Shown here piece after piece: positions 57,111-63,773 of a stretch of DNA of 63,773 nt. Both the position numbers and the translations under genes were made by a program. Within the stretch, counting starts at the first letter, position 1, and each line of letters begins with the position of its first letter. The DNA lies in contig DAIDDL010000002.1 of the NCBI GenBank assembly GCA_027309085.1, positions 111,063-174,835 on the forward strand, written 5' to 3'. This DNA comes from Sulfobacillus sp. GTDB lineage: Bacteria; Bacillota; Sulfobacillia; Sulfobacillales; Sulfobacillaceae. The notes below the pieces were generated by a model. The model made no database searches. It saw only the letters and a list, made by a program, of their open reading frames with translations, and was not told the origin of the DNA.

Positions 57111-59279
57111 CACCCGGCGCAGCAGCGGCTCGCCAGCGGCCCGAAGGTTCGCTGCCTGCGCTCCCTTGATGCCAAGCTTCGCCAGTTCCGCATCACCCGA
57201 TCGCACCGCCTTGACGAATGACCGCGGAGAGAAGTCGTCGGCAGCTACGGCGGCCATCATCTGAGGGCGTGGCCCCGTCGTGTGCTTGATTATGACTTCC
57301 GTGATATTTGATCGATCGGGGGCTGCAATGGGCTGAACCACTACCACACACCCGGTAGCAGCGTTCGCGGCACGTACAGCGTCGTGCAGCGCTTCGACTT
57401 GCTCACGCTCCTGCGATGCCAACTGACCAAGTAGACTGTCCCGATCTTTCTTCAGCCGTTCTAGCTTCTCCACCTGACGCGCCAGACGGGGCTGCTTTGC
57501 CTTTAACGCGTCGAGCGCCTTGCTTGTGTCTAGGTACTTGTCCGGCTCGAGACCCTCGTCGTGGAGCTTGCGCAACACCTCGGCATGCCCATCTCGTTGA
57601 TCCTGCACACTGGACTCCCACTCCTCCTGGGCTCCGCTAATTGCTGACTCTGCCTCCGTAATTGCCTTTCGTGCCTCTCCGGCAAGTTCCTTCAGCCTGG
57701 CGGCAAGCTTGGAAGTCGCCGCCGAGACACGTTCCAACGTCTCGTGTCTCGGCGAATCTTCGACTCCGTCGTAAAGCGCGAGCAGTGTAGTCTCGAGTTC
57801 CGAGTCACCTAAGCTTTGAATAACCTCCGCAACAGCACTGACCCGCTGTCCTCCCTCCTTGAATAACGACTCTTCCTTGGCGAGCCGTTGCAGGGCCTCT
57901 AGGCGTGCCGCAACATCAGTCTTCTTGTATTGTTCCACTTGCTCTTCCAGTCGCGGGATATCGGCTAGCTCGTTTTGGAGGGTGGCAAAGGAACTCTCCC
58001 CACGCTGCAGCTGCTTCCGGTTGTCGGCGAGCTTCTCCCTGACTTCTTGATACTGAGGATCTACACCATTGCCCCCCGCGAAGCGCCGTAGCATTTCGGC
58101 AACCCTCTCTGGGCTGCTGGCCAGTTCAGCCAGTTCGTGTTGGCCAAAGACCTCCACAGGGCCAGCCACGTCCTCAGGCCTCTGATTGGTAGCGGTCCCG
58201 CTCGCATCCCTAACCACCGGAGGATTGGGTACAATGCGCTCGATGGTGTAGCGGTGCGGAGTTGGAGAAACAGCTTCCACCTCTACCTTCACTATGGTTC
58301 CGGAGCGAAGCACCTTCTCGACGATTGCCTTATGGTCTCGCGTCGCATCCTCGCCAATCGGAGTCAGGCCAAGTGCATACCGTAAACTTTCGACAACAGT
58401 TGATTTACCAGTGCCTCGCCCCCCAATGAGCGTTGTGAGGTCACTGGAAATCGGCAGCGTGACTCCATCGAGGAAGCCGCCGGTCCAGCTGATTTGGCGG
58501 ATCGAAGCTCGCGGCTGTCCAGTGGGATCACTGAGCGCAACGCGGGTTTCCGGCGTACGAACGGCAAGTTTTAGGCTCTCGGCTCGGGAGCCACTGACCT
58601 TGAACCACGTTGAGGCACCTACCGTCTTGAGCTGATCCGGGTGCGTGACATCGTCGGCATGGATGATCGCAAGCGGATGCTTTCGATCGTACGGCTTCGT
58701 GCCCTTGACGATCTTGGCCTGGTCAGTTCCGTCGGGTTGTCCGGGTGTGATCGCAAGGACATGGAGACTCGGGTTCTTAACCATTTCGACAAGCGGCTGA
58801 CCAGACCGACCGGTCAGCATTCCACTATTCGGCACGTTGACGTGGGCAGGAATCACCAGCGCACCCTTGGCAGTCATTTTTTCAAGGATCTGCCTGAAGG
58901 AATCCCCGGTTGTACCATTACGGGAGGATGGTTCGACTCCACACGCTCCTATCGCTGCATTTACGGTGGTAGCCTTGGTTCCTTCCTCAAAGATCACCAG
59001 CAGGTGAATGCCCTCAGACGAGTTAGCCTCAAACCCCGGGAGCGCCACAACTCCTCGCGTATTGGCTGCTGTGATAAGTTCCTTCGCCGTGTCCACGCAC
59101 CAGTGATCCGTAACTGCGATCAGACTGATCCCCAGGTTCTCACACTCATCAAGCAATGCCTTGTTGTAGTCGCGTTCCGACGCAAAGGTCGTAGACGGCG
59201 CGGTCTTCCCCTGGTAGGCGTACGGGTTGACCTGCAGTGCCGCGCGAATCCAATGGGCACCACGCACATTGTCACTCAT
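57081..59279 (-). CDS. PHP-domain plus AAA ATPase (TrlF-like), C-terminally truncated
   Basis: 732 residues. PHP domain: VTDHWCVD (metal His), HLLVIF, LVIPAHVNVP and the IHADDVTHPDQL segment. Next a P-loop, TLIGGRGTGKSTVVESL at 283-299, then a long coiled-coil region (400-650) as in SMC/RecN-like ATPases. The ABC signature and Walker B of the C-terminal half are missing: the frame runs into the Tn3 transposase at about 57110 and ends with foreign codons (SRINGRSRP). This family combines a PHP phosphoesterase with a DNA-repair type ATPase and is found in defence islands. Probably inactive here. Confidence 0.75.
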   Translation of the reverse strand: MSDNVRGAHWIRAALQVNPYAYQGKTAPSTTFASERDYNKALLDECENLGISLIAVTDHWCVDTAKELITAANTRGVVALPGFEANSSEGIHLLVIFEEGTKATTVNAAIGACGVEPSSRNGTTGDSFRQILEKMTAKGALVIPAHVNVPNSGMLTGRSGQPLVEMVKNPSLHVLAITPGQPDGTDQAKIVKGTKPYDRKHPLAIIHADDVTHPDQLKTVGASTWFKVSGSRAESLKLAVRTPETRVALSDPTGQPRASIRQISWTGGFLDGVTLPISSDLTTLIGGRGTGKSTVVESLRYALGLTPIGEDATRDHKAIVEKVLRSGTIVKVEVEAVSPTPHRYTIERIVPNPPVVRDASGTATNQRPEDVAGPVEVFGQHELAELASSPERVAEMLRRFAGGNGVDPQYQEVREKLADNRKQLQRGESSFATLQNELADIPRLEEQVEQYKKTDVAARLEALQRLAKEESLFKEGGQRVSAVAEVIQSLGDSELETTLLALYDGVEDSPRHETLERVSAATSKLAARLKELAGEARKAITEAESAISGAQEEWESSVQDQRDGHAEVLRKLHDEGLEPDKYLDTSKALDALKAKQPRLARQVEKLERLKKDRDSLLGQLASQEREQVEALHDAVRAANAATGCVVVVQPIAAPDRSNITEVIIKHTTGPRPQMMAAVAADDFSPRSFVKAVRSGDAELAKLGIKGAQAANLRAAGEPLLRRVSRINGRSRP

Positions 59280-59351
59280 CCGCAGTCTCTATCTGCATCC
59301 GGTATAATCCTGCCTTTCCCACTCATTCGCTATCCCCCCACCATCGCCTAG

Positions 59352-59367
59352 GTGCTTGTCCATAAAT
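59352..59367. repeat. IS1182 left terminal inverted repeat
   Basis: GTGCTTGTCCATAAAT, perfect match to the right repeat, extended outward by CCTA with one mismatch. Confidence 0.8.
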
Positions 59368-59518
59368 AGTCAATATAGGATAATATTGTAGCACATTTGT
59401 TATATATTGCCGAATTATTGGTCAAATATGCGCCCTTTCGCTCGTTTTTGGTCGCATGCTATTCGGAGTCGTTTCGAATTTCATTCCCCTGCGACCCTGA
59501 CACGGCGATTCGGGTGGA

Positions 59519-60468
59519 CTACGCCGCGACCCGCGGCGCCCGCCGTAAAACCGCTGGCACCGCCTCGCCTAATTGGCGGAGTTTTGCTGCCAGCTTACGA
59601 ATATTATAGGCCATCACCAACAGGGCGAATTCGTCGGTGACTTTCTTCAAGCCGCGGAGACTCCACTGCCGAAACCCTAGGGTTTCTTTGAGGATCCCGA
59701 ATACGGGTTCGACAATGATCCCGTCTTGCGCGTCCACGACAATTTGGGTGTTATAGGCCTGTTGCACTCCCTGGTTTTTCGTCACCATAATATGCGAGTC
59801 GGGATCGGTAAAATTGATCTGCGTGCCCGCTGAGGGTTCCGCCTCGGGGCCCTCTTCTGGATAATCGGCCATCCATCGGTCCTTGAGCTCTGCGCGGGCT
59901 TTCTTAATGGCCGCCAACCGTTGGCGAACACGGTCTTCGTGGTCCGCGGGCAGAGTGGAAGTGTAGGGGACGGGGGGCACTTGGTCATCCGCGGCCCCAT
60001 GGGCCGCGACGATCGTTTTCAATTCGGCTTCCAACTGGGAAATCACTTGTTGCATCGCCCATAGGACATGGCTTTATGTTTTGACGCATCAGAATGGATC
60101 TTGGAGCCATCCAGTTTCCAGCCCACCATGCCCAAATCCATACAGAGCAGAATCACTTGGGCCAGCCACTCCGGCAACTCGGCGACATGCTGTTGCCGAA
60201 AGGCGGCTAGAACACTGTGGTGGGGATGCTCCAAGCGGGCCAGCCACATAAACCCCAAGTCTTCCTGGCACGCCTGGCTGATGCGGCGGGAACTAAAGCG
60301 CTGCGTCAAGTAGCCATATGCGAGCAATTTCAAGAGCATTTTGGGTGCGTAAGCGGGGGCGCCCGCCCGATCAATGACACGCACGAGATGGTGCGAGGCA
60401 ATCCAATCATCCACCCGCGCCGGTAACAATAACGGTTGATCCAAAGGGATTCCTACACGAAATTTCAT
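59519..60468 (-). pseudogene. IS1182-family transposase, frameshifted and internally deleted
   Basis: The N-terminal part (60468 to 60043) begins MKFRVGIPLDQPLLLPARVD and reads WKLDGSKIHSDASKHKAMSYGR. It then shifts frame (one base lost in the GR-M-QQ junction near 60050), and continues to 59519: DPDSHIMVTKNQGVQQAYNT, VVDAQDGIIVEPVFG, then the C-terminal GLKKVTDEFALLVMAYNIRKL. The junction IIV|EPVFG fuses an early segment with a late one, so some 150 residues of the catalytic domain are missing. Not functional. Confidence 0.85.
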
Positions 60469-60660
60469 CGGGCCACCTCCCAGGCATTGGCGGAGCGGAG
60501 CGCGGACACTTTAAGATATCCTGGCGTAGAGCATCCACGATACGTCCTTCGTTATAAAGAGTAATTCGAGAAAAAAGTACAAAATCCTTCAAGTCCTGAC
60601 GGAATTACGACATGTGTTGGCGAAGTGGCGCCGGATTAAAATGGCATAATATGGCGTGCG

Positions 60661-60676
60661 ATTTATGGACAAGCAC
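60661..60676. repeat. IS1182 right terminal inverted repeat
   Basis: ATTTATGGACAAGCAC, the exact complement of the left repeat, followed by TTAGGG. Confidence 0.8.
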
Positions 60677-60888
60677 TTAGGGTTGCAGAACTCAAGCGCG
60701 CTGTCTATGCTGAAACACGATGTTTTGCAACAGCGTTTTGCCACATCCCGCATGCGGGTTGCGAGGATCGGGAGATCTCTCGACCGAGCGTTTCATAAAC
60801 GGTCGTTTGTGATACGCCAGTTTAACCAGCATTTTGCAAACCGGAATGAACGGGAAATCTGAGCCCGAAGCTACTCCACCGGGGCAAG

Positions 60889-61284
60889 TTAATGAGCCAG
60901 AAGTACCACGATACTTATACAGGCCACCGCACTACAGTAAAACACAACGAGGGTTCGAGACATGCTCGTGCGCAACCATCCGGGAACCTGCGAGTGGTAT
61001 TGGTTAGAGTTCATCGAAAAATCGATCTTATCGCTTTTATTTCGGACGACATCGTACATTGCTCGGTACAGCCTTTCTTGCCTAAGAAAATACCCATCGA
61101 GCAGCCAAAACAAGCAGAGCGGGACTAAGCCGATGAGCCCCTCCAGTGGACGCCCTATCCCAACGAAAACCCCAAGCAGTCCTGCTACCAATGTGACTGC
61201 CCACCCTCGAAGCGCAAAGGAGTTATTGTTCATCCGAGTGATTACGTTTTGAATGAACTCAAGATGCTTCATCTTCTCCTCCAT
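60889..61284 (-). CDS. Small multi-pass membrane protein, partner of the TIR protein
   Basis: 131 residues with three hydrophobic helices, near 27-43, 48-63 and 110-129, and a charged loop between the second and third (YFLRQERLYRAMYDVVRNK). I recall similar short membrane proteins (MKHLEFIQNVITRM... GYFLRQERL) next to TIR genes, but cannot name the family. The ATG at 61284 overlaps the TIR stop as TGATG; an inner ATG at 61272 has GGAGGAG in front. Translational coupling implies it acts with TIR, perhaps as a membrane effector. Confidence 0.7.
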   Translation of the reverse strand: MEEKMKHLEFIQNVITRMNNNSFALRGWAVTLVAGLLGVFVGIGRPLEGLIGLVPLCLFWLLDGYFLRQERLYRAMYDVVRNKSDKIDFSMNSNQYHSQVPGWLRTSMSRTLVVFYCSAVACISIVVLLAH

Positions 61285-61874
61285 CAGAATCCCTCGTCAT
61301 TCCATCGTTCATAGGGCTCCTGCCCGTTAACCCACGCCCGCAGATTGATATACGTGTAGGGCGATTTGTTCACCCATAAAGTCGGTGTGCTGGAACCTTT
61401 AGGAGGACATTTGTCGACGTAACAGTATAATCCAAGGTATTCGCGGCCATGGTACGCCGGAAAATCTGTTGTGGGCTTGAAACTGATTGGAAGAATGCCC
61501 ACACGTCCCTTCTTGGCGTCGAAATACCCCAGCTCCCACGGCATCCATTTGGACAATTCGGCGTTCTCGGAGTGCACATACAACAAGCAGGCGCAGTGCT
61601 CCATGCGCCATCGCAAACGGTCTGCGGTCTCCCACGACACCGATCGCCGATCCAGCTCTGAGTCCTCGACCCAATCTACGTACACACTAAACGCCATTGC
61701 TTCAAAGTCCATTTTCAGCGTGAGAATTTGCTCCGCATCAAAGTAACTGTGGGACAAAAAAATATCGTACTCCTTGTCTCGGGGTGCTTCGACCGCTTCC
61801 TTTGTTAGAACAGCCTCGGATAATGCCTTATTGAGGGTTTTCGGGGTCAAATCATCGAACGTATATAATGCCAT
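61284..61874 (-). CDS. TIR-domain protein
   Basis: 196 residues. A helical lead of about 30 residues precedes the TIR domain: EYDIFLSHSYFDAEQIL (box 1), YVDWVEDSELDRRSVS, CACLLYVHSENAELS and the catalytic-type Glu114 in WMPWELGYFDAKKGRV. Bacterial TIR proteins of this kind hydrolyse NAD+ or make cyclic-ADPR-like signals. The end (WVNGQEPYERWNDEGF) is basic-poor and lacks a second domain. It is flanked by the Cys-motif gene (31 bases upstream) and the membrane gene (overlapping), so it is the centre of a three-gene operon. Confidence 0.85.
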   Translation of the reverse strand: MALYTFDDLTPKTLNKALSEAVLTKEAVEAPRDKEYDIFLSHSYFDAEQILTLKMDFEAMAFSVYVDWVEDSELDRRSVSWETADRLRWRMEHCACLLYVHSENAELSKWMPWELGYFDAKKGRVGILPISFKPTTDFPAYHGREYLGLYCYVDKCPPKGSSTPTLWVNKSPYTYINLRAWVNGQEPYERWNDEGF

Positions 61875-61904
61875 TTACGTCATCTCCCGTTTTATTCCAG
61901 TGGC

Positions 61905-62504
61905 TCAGTTCAATCGCTCAAGCCGACCGTCATCACTTAGAAACAGAAAGATAATCCCATCAGCAAGTGAGCCGTATCGCTCGAGCCATTGTTGGGGCAC
62001 CTGCCGGATCCCGCCAAACACCAAGAATCGCTGAGTGGCTGTGGTGTGAGACTGTAGCCAGATGTGCTCCGCGATGTGAGCAAACTTAGCAGGAAGAATG
62101 TCGCGGCTGTTCGCTATGGTGTACATCTTGGCGGCTCCAACTACGCTGTTATCTTGAGACTTGTAATCCCATACTTTGGGCACACCAGCCACTGAACCCT
62201 TGGGCAGGGTAGTGCAGAAAAATTCCTCCAACCTTGGCCGCGCAAAGTCCTCAAACTGTTCGGGCGACACCACGTCGCCATGCTCGCGGGCATCGGCATC
62301 TGTCAACGACGTACTCTTTTTCACTTTTCCGCACTGGCTGCATACAGTTGGTTCGCGACGAACTAGGCCCATGTTTTTTTGAGCCTCGCCGATTTGGTAC
62401 GCCAACTGTCTCTGGGGCAACAGTGCTAGGCGGGCCATGCAGTCATCGCAAACCGGACTGGCTAAATGTGCCAGCACCTCCATGAATCGATCTTTGTGAG
62501 TCAT
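61905..62504 (-). CDS. Cys-motif protein, first gene of the TIR operon
   Basis: 199 residues. Two CxxC pairs, C19-C22 (CDDC) and C55-C58 (CSQC), flank a helical segment (RQLAYQIGEAQKNMGLVRR) that looks like a winged-helix with a zinc ribbon. The rest contains VWDYKSQDNSVVGAAKMY and WLERYGSLADGIIFLFL; a DxK pattern there might be nuclease-like but is weak. The ATG at 62504 follows GGAGG at nine bases. First gene of an operon with TIR and the membrane protein, so possibly the sensor or regulator. Confidence 0.7.
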   Translation of the reverse strand: MTHKDRFMEVLAHLASPVCDDCMARLALLPQRQLAYQIGEAQKNMGLVRREPTVCSQCGKVKKSTSLTDADAREHGDVVSPEQFEDFARPRLEEFFCTTLPKGSVAGVPKVWDYKSQDNSVVGAAKMYTIANSRDILPAKFAHIAEHIWLQSHTTATQRFLVFGGIRQVPQQWLERYGSLADGIIFLFLSDDGRLERLN

Positions 62505-62729
62505 CGAAGTCTACCTCCGTATACTACAAATAATAGTAGTTGTTATTCCTGGCGTCAACCTTTTCCGAATGGTTCTTGAACATTACCAAGCACCTGTCCG
62601 AAAAAACTCGAAACGACCCAACTCGGACAGGATGAGGGCCATAAGTCGTCGAACTCATCTCCATGGGGTAATTTCGCGAACTTCCAAGCCCTACCTCAAG
62701 TGGTATATTAGAACAATCGGGAGGTAGAC

Positions 62730-63011
62730 ATGAATTACAACGTTCTTGCGATAGATGATAAGAAACTGAAATACGAGATTACCGATGGCGTGCTCAGAGC
62801 GCTACCCGATTGGTTTGGCATTGAAGAGGCCATCATCGATTACGTCCAAAAATCGCAGGACATGAGATTTTGGGCCGCGTACGTTGTGGAGCGTCCCGTG
62901 GTGTTTCTGCTATCACATAATGCCCAGCAGTTGACGGTATTCGTTGTCCAGGATTTGATGGGCACAGTGGCCGAATGGGTGAAGCCGTCAAGGCCGCGAA
63001 GCGTTTATTGA
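62730..63011 (+). pseudogene. Truncated GNAT acetyltransferase
   Basis: 93 residues. LPDWFGIEEAIIDYVQKS and DMRFWAAYVVERPVVFLLSHN match the N-terminal part of GNAT proteins that begin ...LP-WFGIPEAIDEYV. The frame then departs from the expected acetyl-CoA domain and ends. A GGGAGG site precedes the ATG. The CoA-binding half is missing, so I treat it as a remnant. Confidence 0.55.
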
Positions 63012-63050
63012 GCCTTGACGGGTGACTCGATGCTCCCCACGCTATTTCAC

Positions 63051-63074
63051 GGCCCAGCAATCCCTTGCTGGGCC
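63051..63074. terminator. Perfect 10-base hairpin
   Basis: GGCCCAGCAA, loop TCCC, TTGCTGGGCC. No T-run follows, so termination is only one possibility. Confidence 0.4.
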
Positions 63075-63097
63075 TGCCACGCGGCGAGCGCTGGGGT

Positions 63098-63117
63098 GCA
63101 GGGGATAGGTCCCCTGC
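63098..63117 (+). terminator. Hairpin with short T-run
   Basis: GCAGGGGA, loop TAGG, TCCCCTGC, then GTTTT. A weak rho-independent terminator for the truncated gene upstream is possible. Confidence 0.45.
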
Positions 63118-63534
63118 GTTTTCCCGTGAAGGGACGGAAGGGGGAGAAACAACAGGACCTCGTTGCGGCAGGTCGTTCGTCAGTGTCCAAATCACTGGGT
63201 AAACCGGGGCTTTTCGGCCAAAGTCGCTCGTCAACGCTATTTTGAGGGTCAAAATCCTGAAAAATGGCCATGGCGGTCCGTCATCACATTTCTCCCAAGG
63301 GGCATAGGAACAGCATTGGGACAGGATTACCGTCTAAACGAGGACATCTTACACCGTCAGTCTATGGGCAGGATAGCTTAGTAGCACCACCGTGGGGTTC
63401 CTTGCTCTTCATCGACATAATACCTACACCTCAGAGATTTATTGCATGGGCATTCACCGTCCTTTATAAGGCTTTCAGGCCCTTCGTTTACTCGTATGAT
63501 GACACCATGTCAACCCCGGCCGGCCAAATTCTTT

Positions 63535-63622
63535 TTGGGCCAGCGGAGGGCCGCAGTCAAGGTCGGCGCAGCCGCCGAAGGGTAACCTTGACTGGGAACG
63601 AAGCTGGCCTATCCTGGCCCAA
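63535..63622. repeat. Nested inverted repeats
   Basis: Outer arms TTGGGCCAG (63535-63543) and CTGGCCCAA (63614-63622), inner arms CAGTCAAGGT (63554-63563) and ACCTTGACTG (63585-63594). They nest to give an 88-base extended hairpin. Confidence 0.6.
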
Positions 63623-63773
63623 GCCGGACGGGGTCACTGGTCCCTGCCCGATGCATGCGGGGAAATCCTCTTACGGATTGTTTGAGGCGACGGCGGATCA
63701 TTCTCGTATACGCGGGCTGATAGCTCTCGAAAGAGAGCGTAACCGCAAGTTAGCGAATCCGACGGGAGCTGTC

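Larger units (their letters stand above)
59352..60676. mobile_element. IS1182-type element with terminal inverted repeats, internally deleted
   Basis: GTGCTTGTCCATAAAT at 59352-59367 and its exact complement ATTTATGGACAAGCAC at 60661-60676 mark the ends. CTAG on the left and TTAG on the right flank them, a possible 4-base target duplication with one change. The element is only 1,325 bases, since the transposase has lost its middle. Likely immobile without help. Confidence 0.8.
63012..63773. other. Hairpin-rich gene-free stretch at the window edge
   Basis: No supportable gene. Several perfect stem-loops follow one another: see separate entries, plus GCTCTC-GAAA-GAGAGC with a GNRA tetraloop at 63723-63738 and AATCC-TCTTAC-GGATT near 63670. 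The density and the tetraloop suggest a structured RNA continuing past the edge. Confidence 0.35.

Noticed and set aside
60656-60862. 68-codon plus frame next to the IS1182 end
   Set aside because: Its start is made of the IS terminal repeat and it shows no protein-like motif.

Overview
The window looks like a chromosomal accessory region of a Gram-positive bacterium, most likely an acidophile- or thermophile-like Bacillota (Sulfobacillus/Alicyclobacillus type). That placement is inference. It rests on strong AGGAGG-type ribosome binding sites, Gram-positive style exported and lipobox proteins, a sortase-fold protein, secreted proteins with repeated YQFW-type modules, moderate GC, and the absence of any outer-membrane or LPS export gene. 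No rRNA, tRNA or CRISPR array was recognised.

Layout. (1) 0.5-7.1 kb: a decayed surface protein, a cysteine-motif protein, and two sets of exported proteins. One set is a plus-strand group of a secreted protein, a sortase-fold protein that has lost its whole catalytic triad, and a lipoprotein. The lipoprotein shares its C-terminal domain with the secreted protein on the other strand at 2.6-3.5 kb. (2) 7.6-10.1 kb: a RelE/ParE-like small protein followed by five tandem single-gene cassettes, each encoding an acidic 85-residue protein; four of them carry the same dyad-symmetric leader. (3) 10.9-15.7 kb: a YdcF/DUF218 protein, then tail-spike-like and other small phage-like genes around a 5'-truncated acyltransferase. 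(4) 15.8-45.0 kb: a large exopolysaccharide/surface glycan locus. It holds a tightly overlapping six-gene plus-strand operon, a minus-strand block with glycosyltransferases, a Wzx-like flippase, a large anchored surface protein and asparagine synthase, then GT-C/PIG-V-like membrane glycosyltransferases, a CPBP protease and a DUF1616 protein. No Wzy polymerase or initiating sugar transferase was recognised. (5) 45.7-63 kb: a defence-island-like region with much mobile-element debris.

The defence-like region holds a CBS-pair protein with a C-terminal HEPN-type Rx4H motif; a 1.5-thousand-residue sacsin-like (GHKL) ATPase ending in a DUF3883 domain; a group II intron-like RNA without a recognisable maturase; an orphan type I-G (formerly I-U) Csb2 gene with only the tail of csb1; a frameshifted Tn3-family transposase core inserted between that csb1 tail and a PHP-ATPase (TrlF-like) gene that has lost its 3' end; an internally deleted IS1182-type element with clear terminal inverted repeats; and an intact three-gene operon of a Cys-motif protein, a TIR-domain protein and a small multi-pass membrane protein. 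The last 750 bases are rich in hairpins and gene-free.

Best candidates for something undescribed: the Cys-motif/TIR/membrane operon (60.9-62.5 kb), the CBS-HEPN plus sacsin-like ATPase neighbourhood (45.7-51.4 kb), the tandem 85-residue cassettes (7.6-10.1 kb), and the triad-less sortase-fold protein with its exported neighbours (4.8-7.1 kb). All functional statements come from motif reading; no database search was run.
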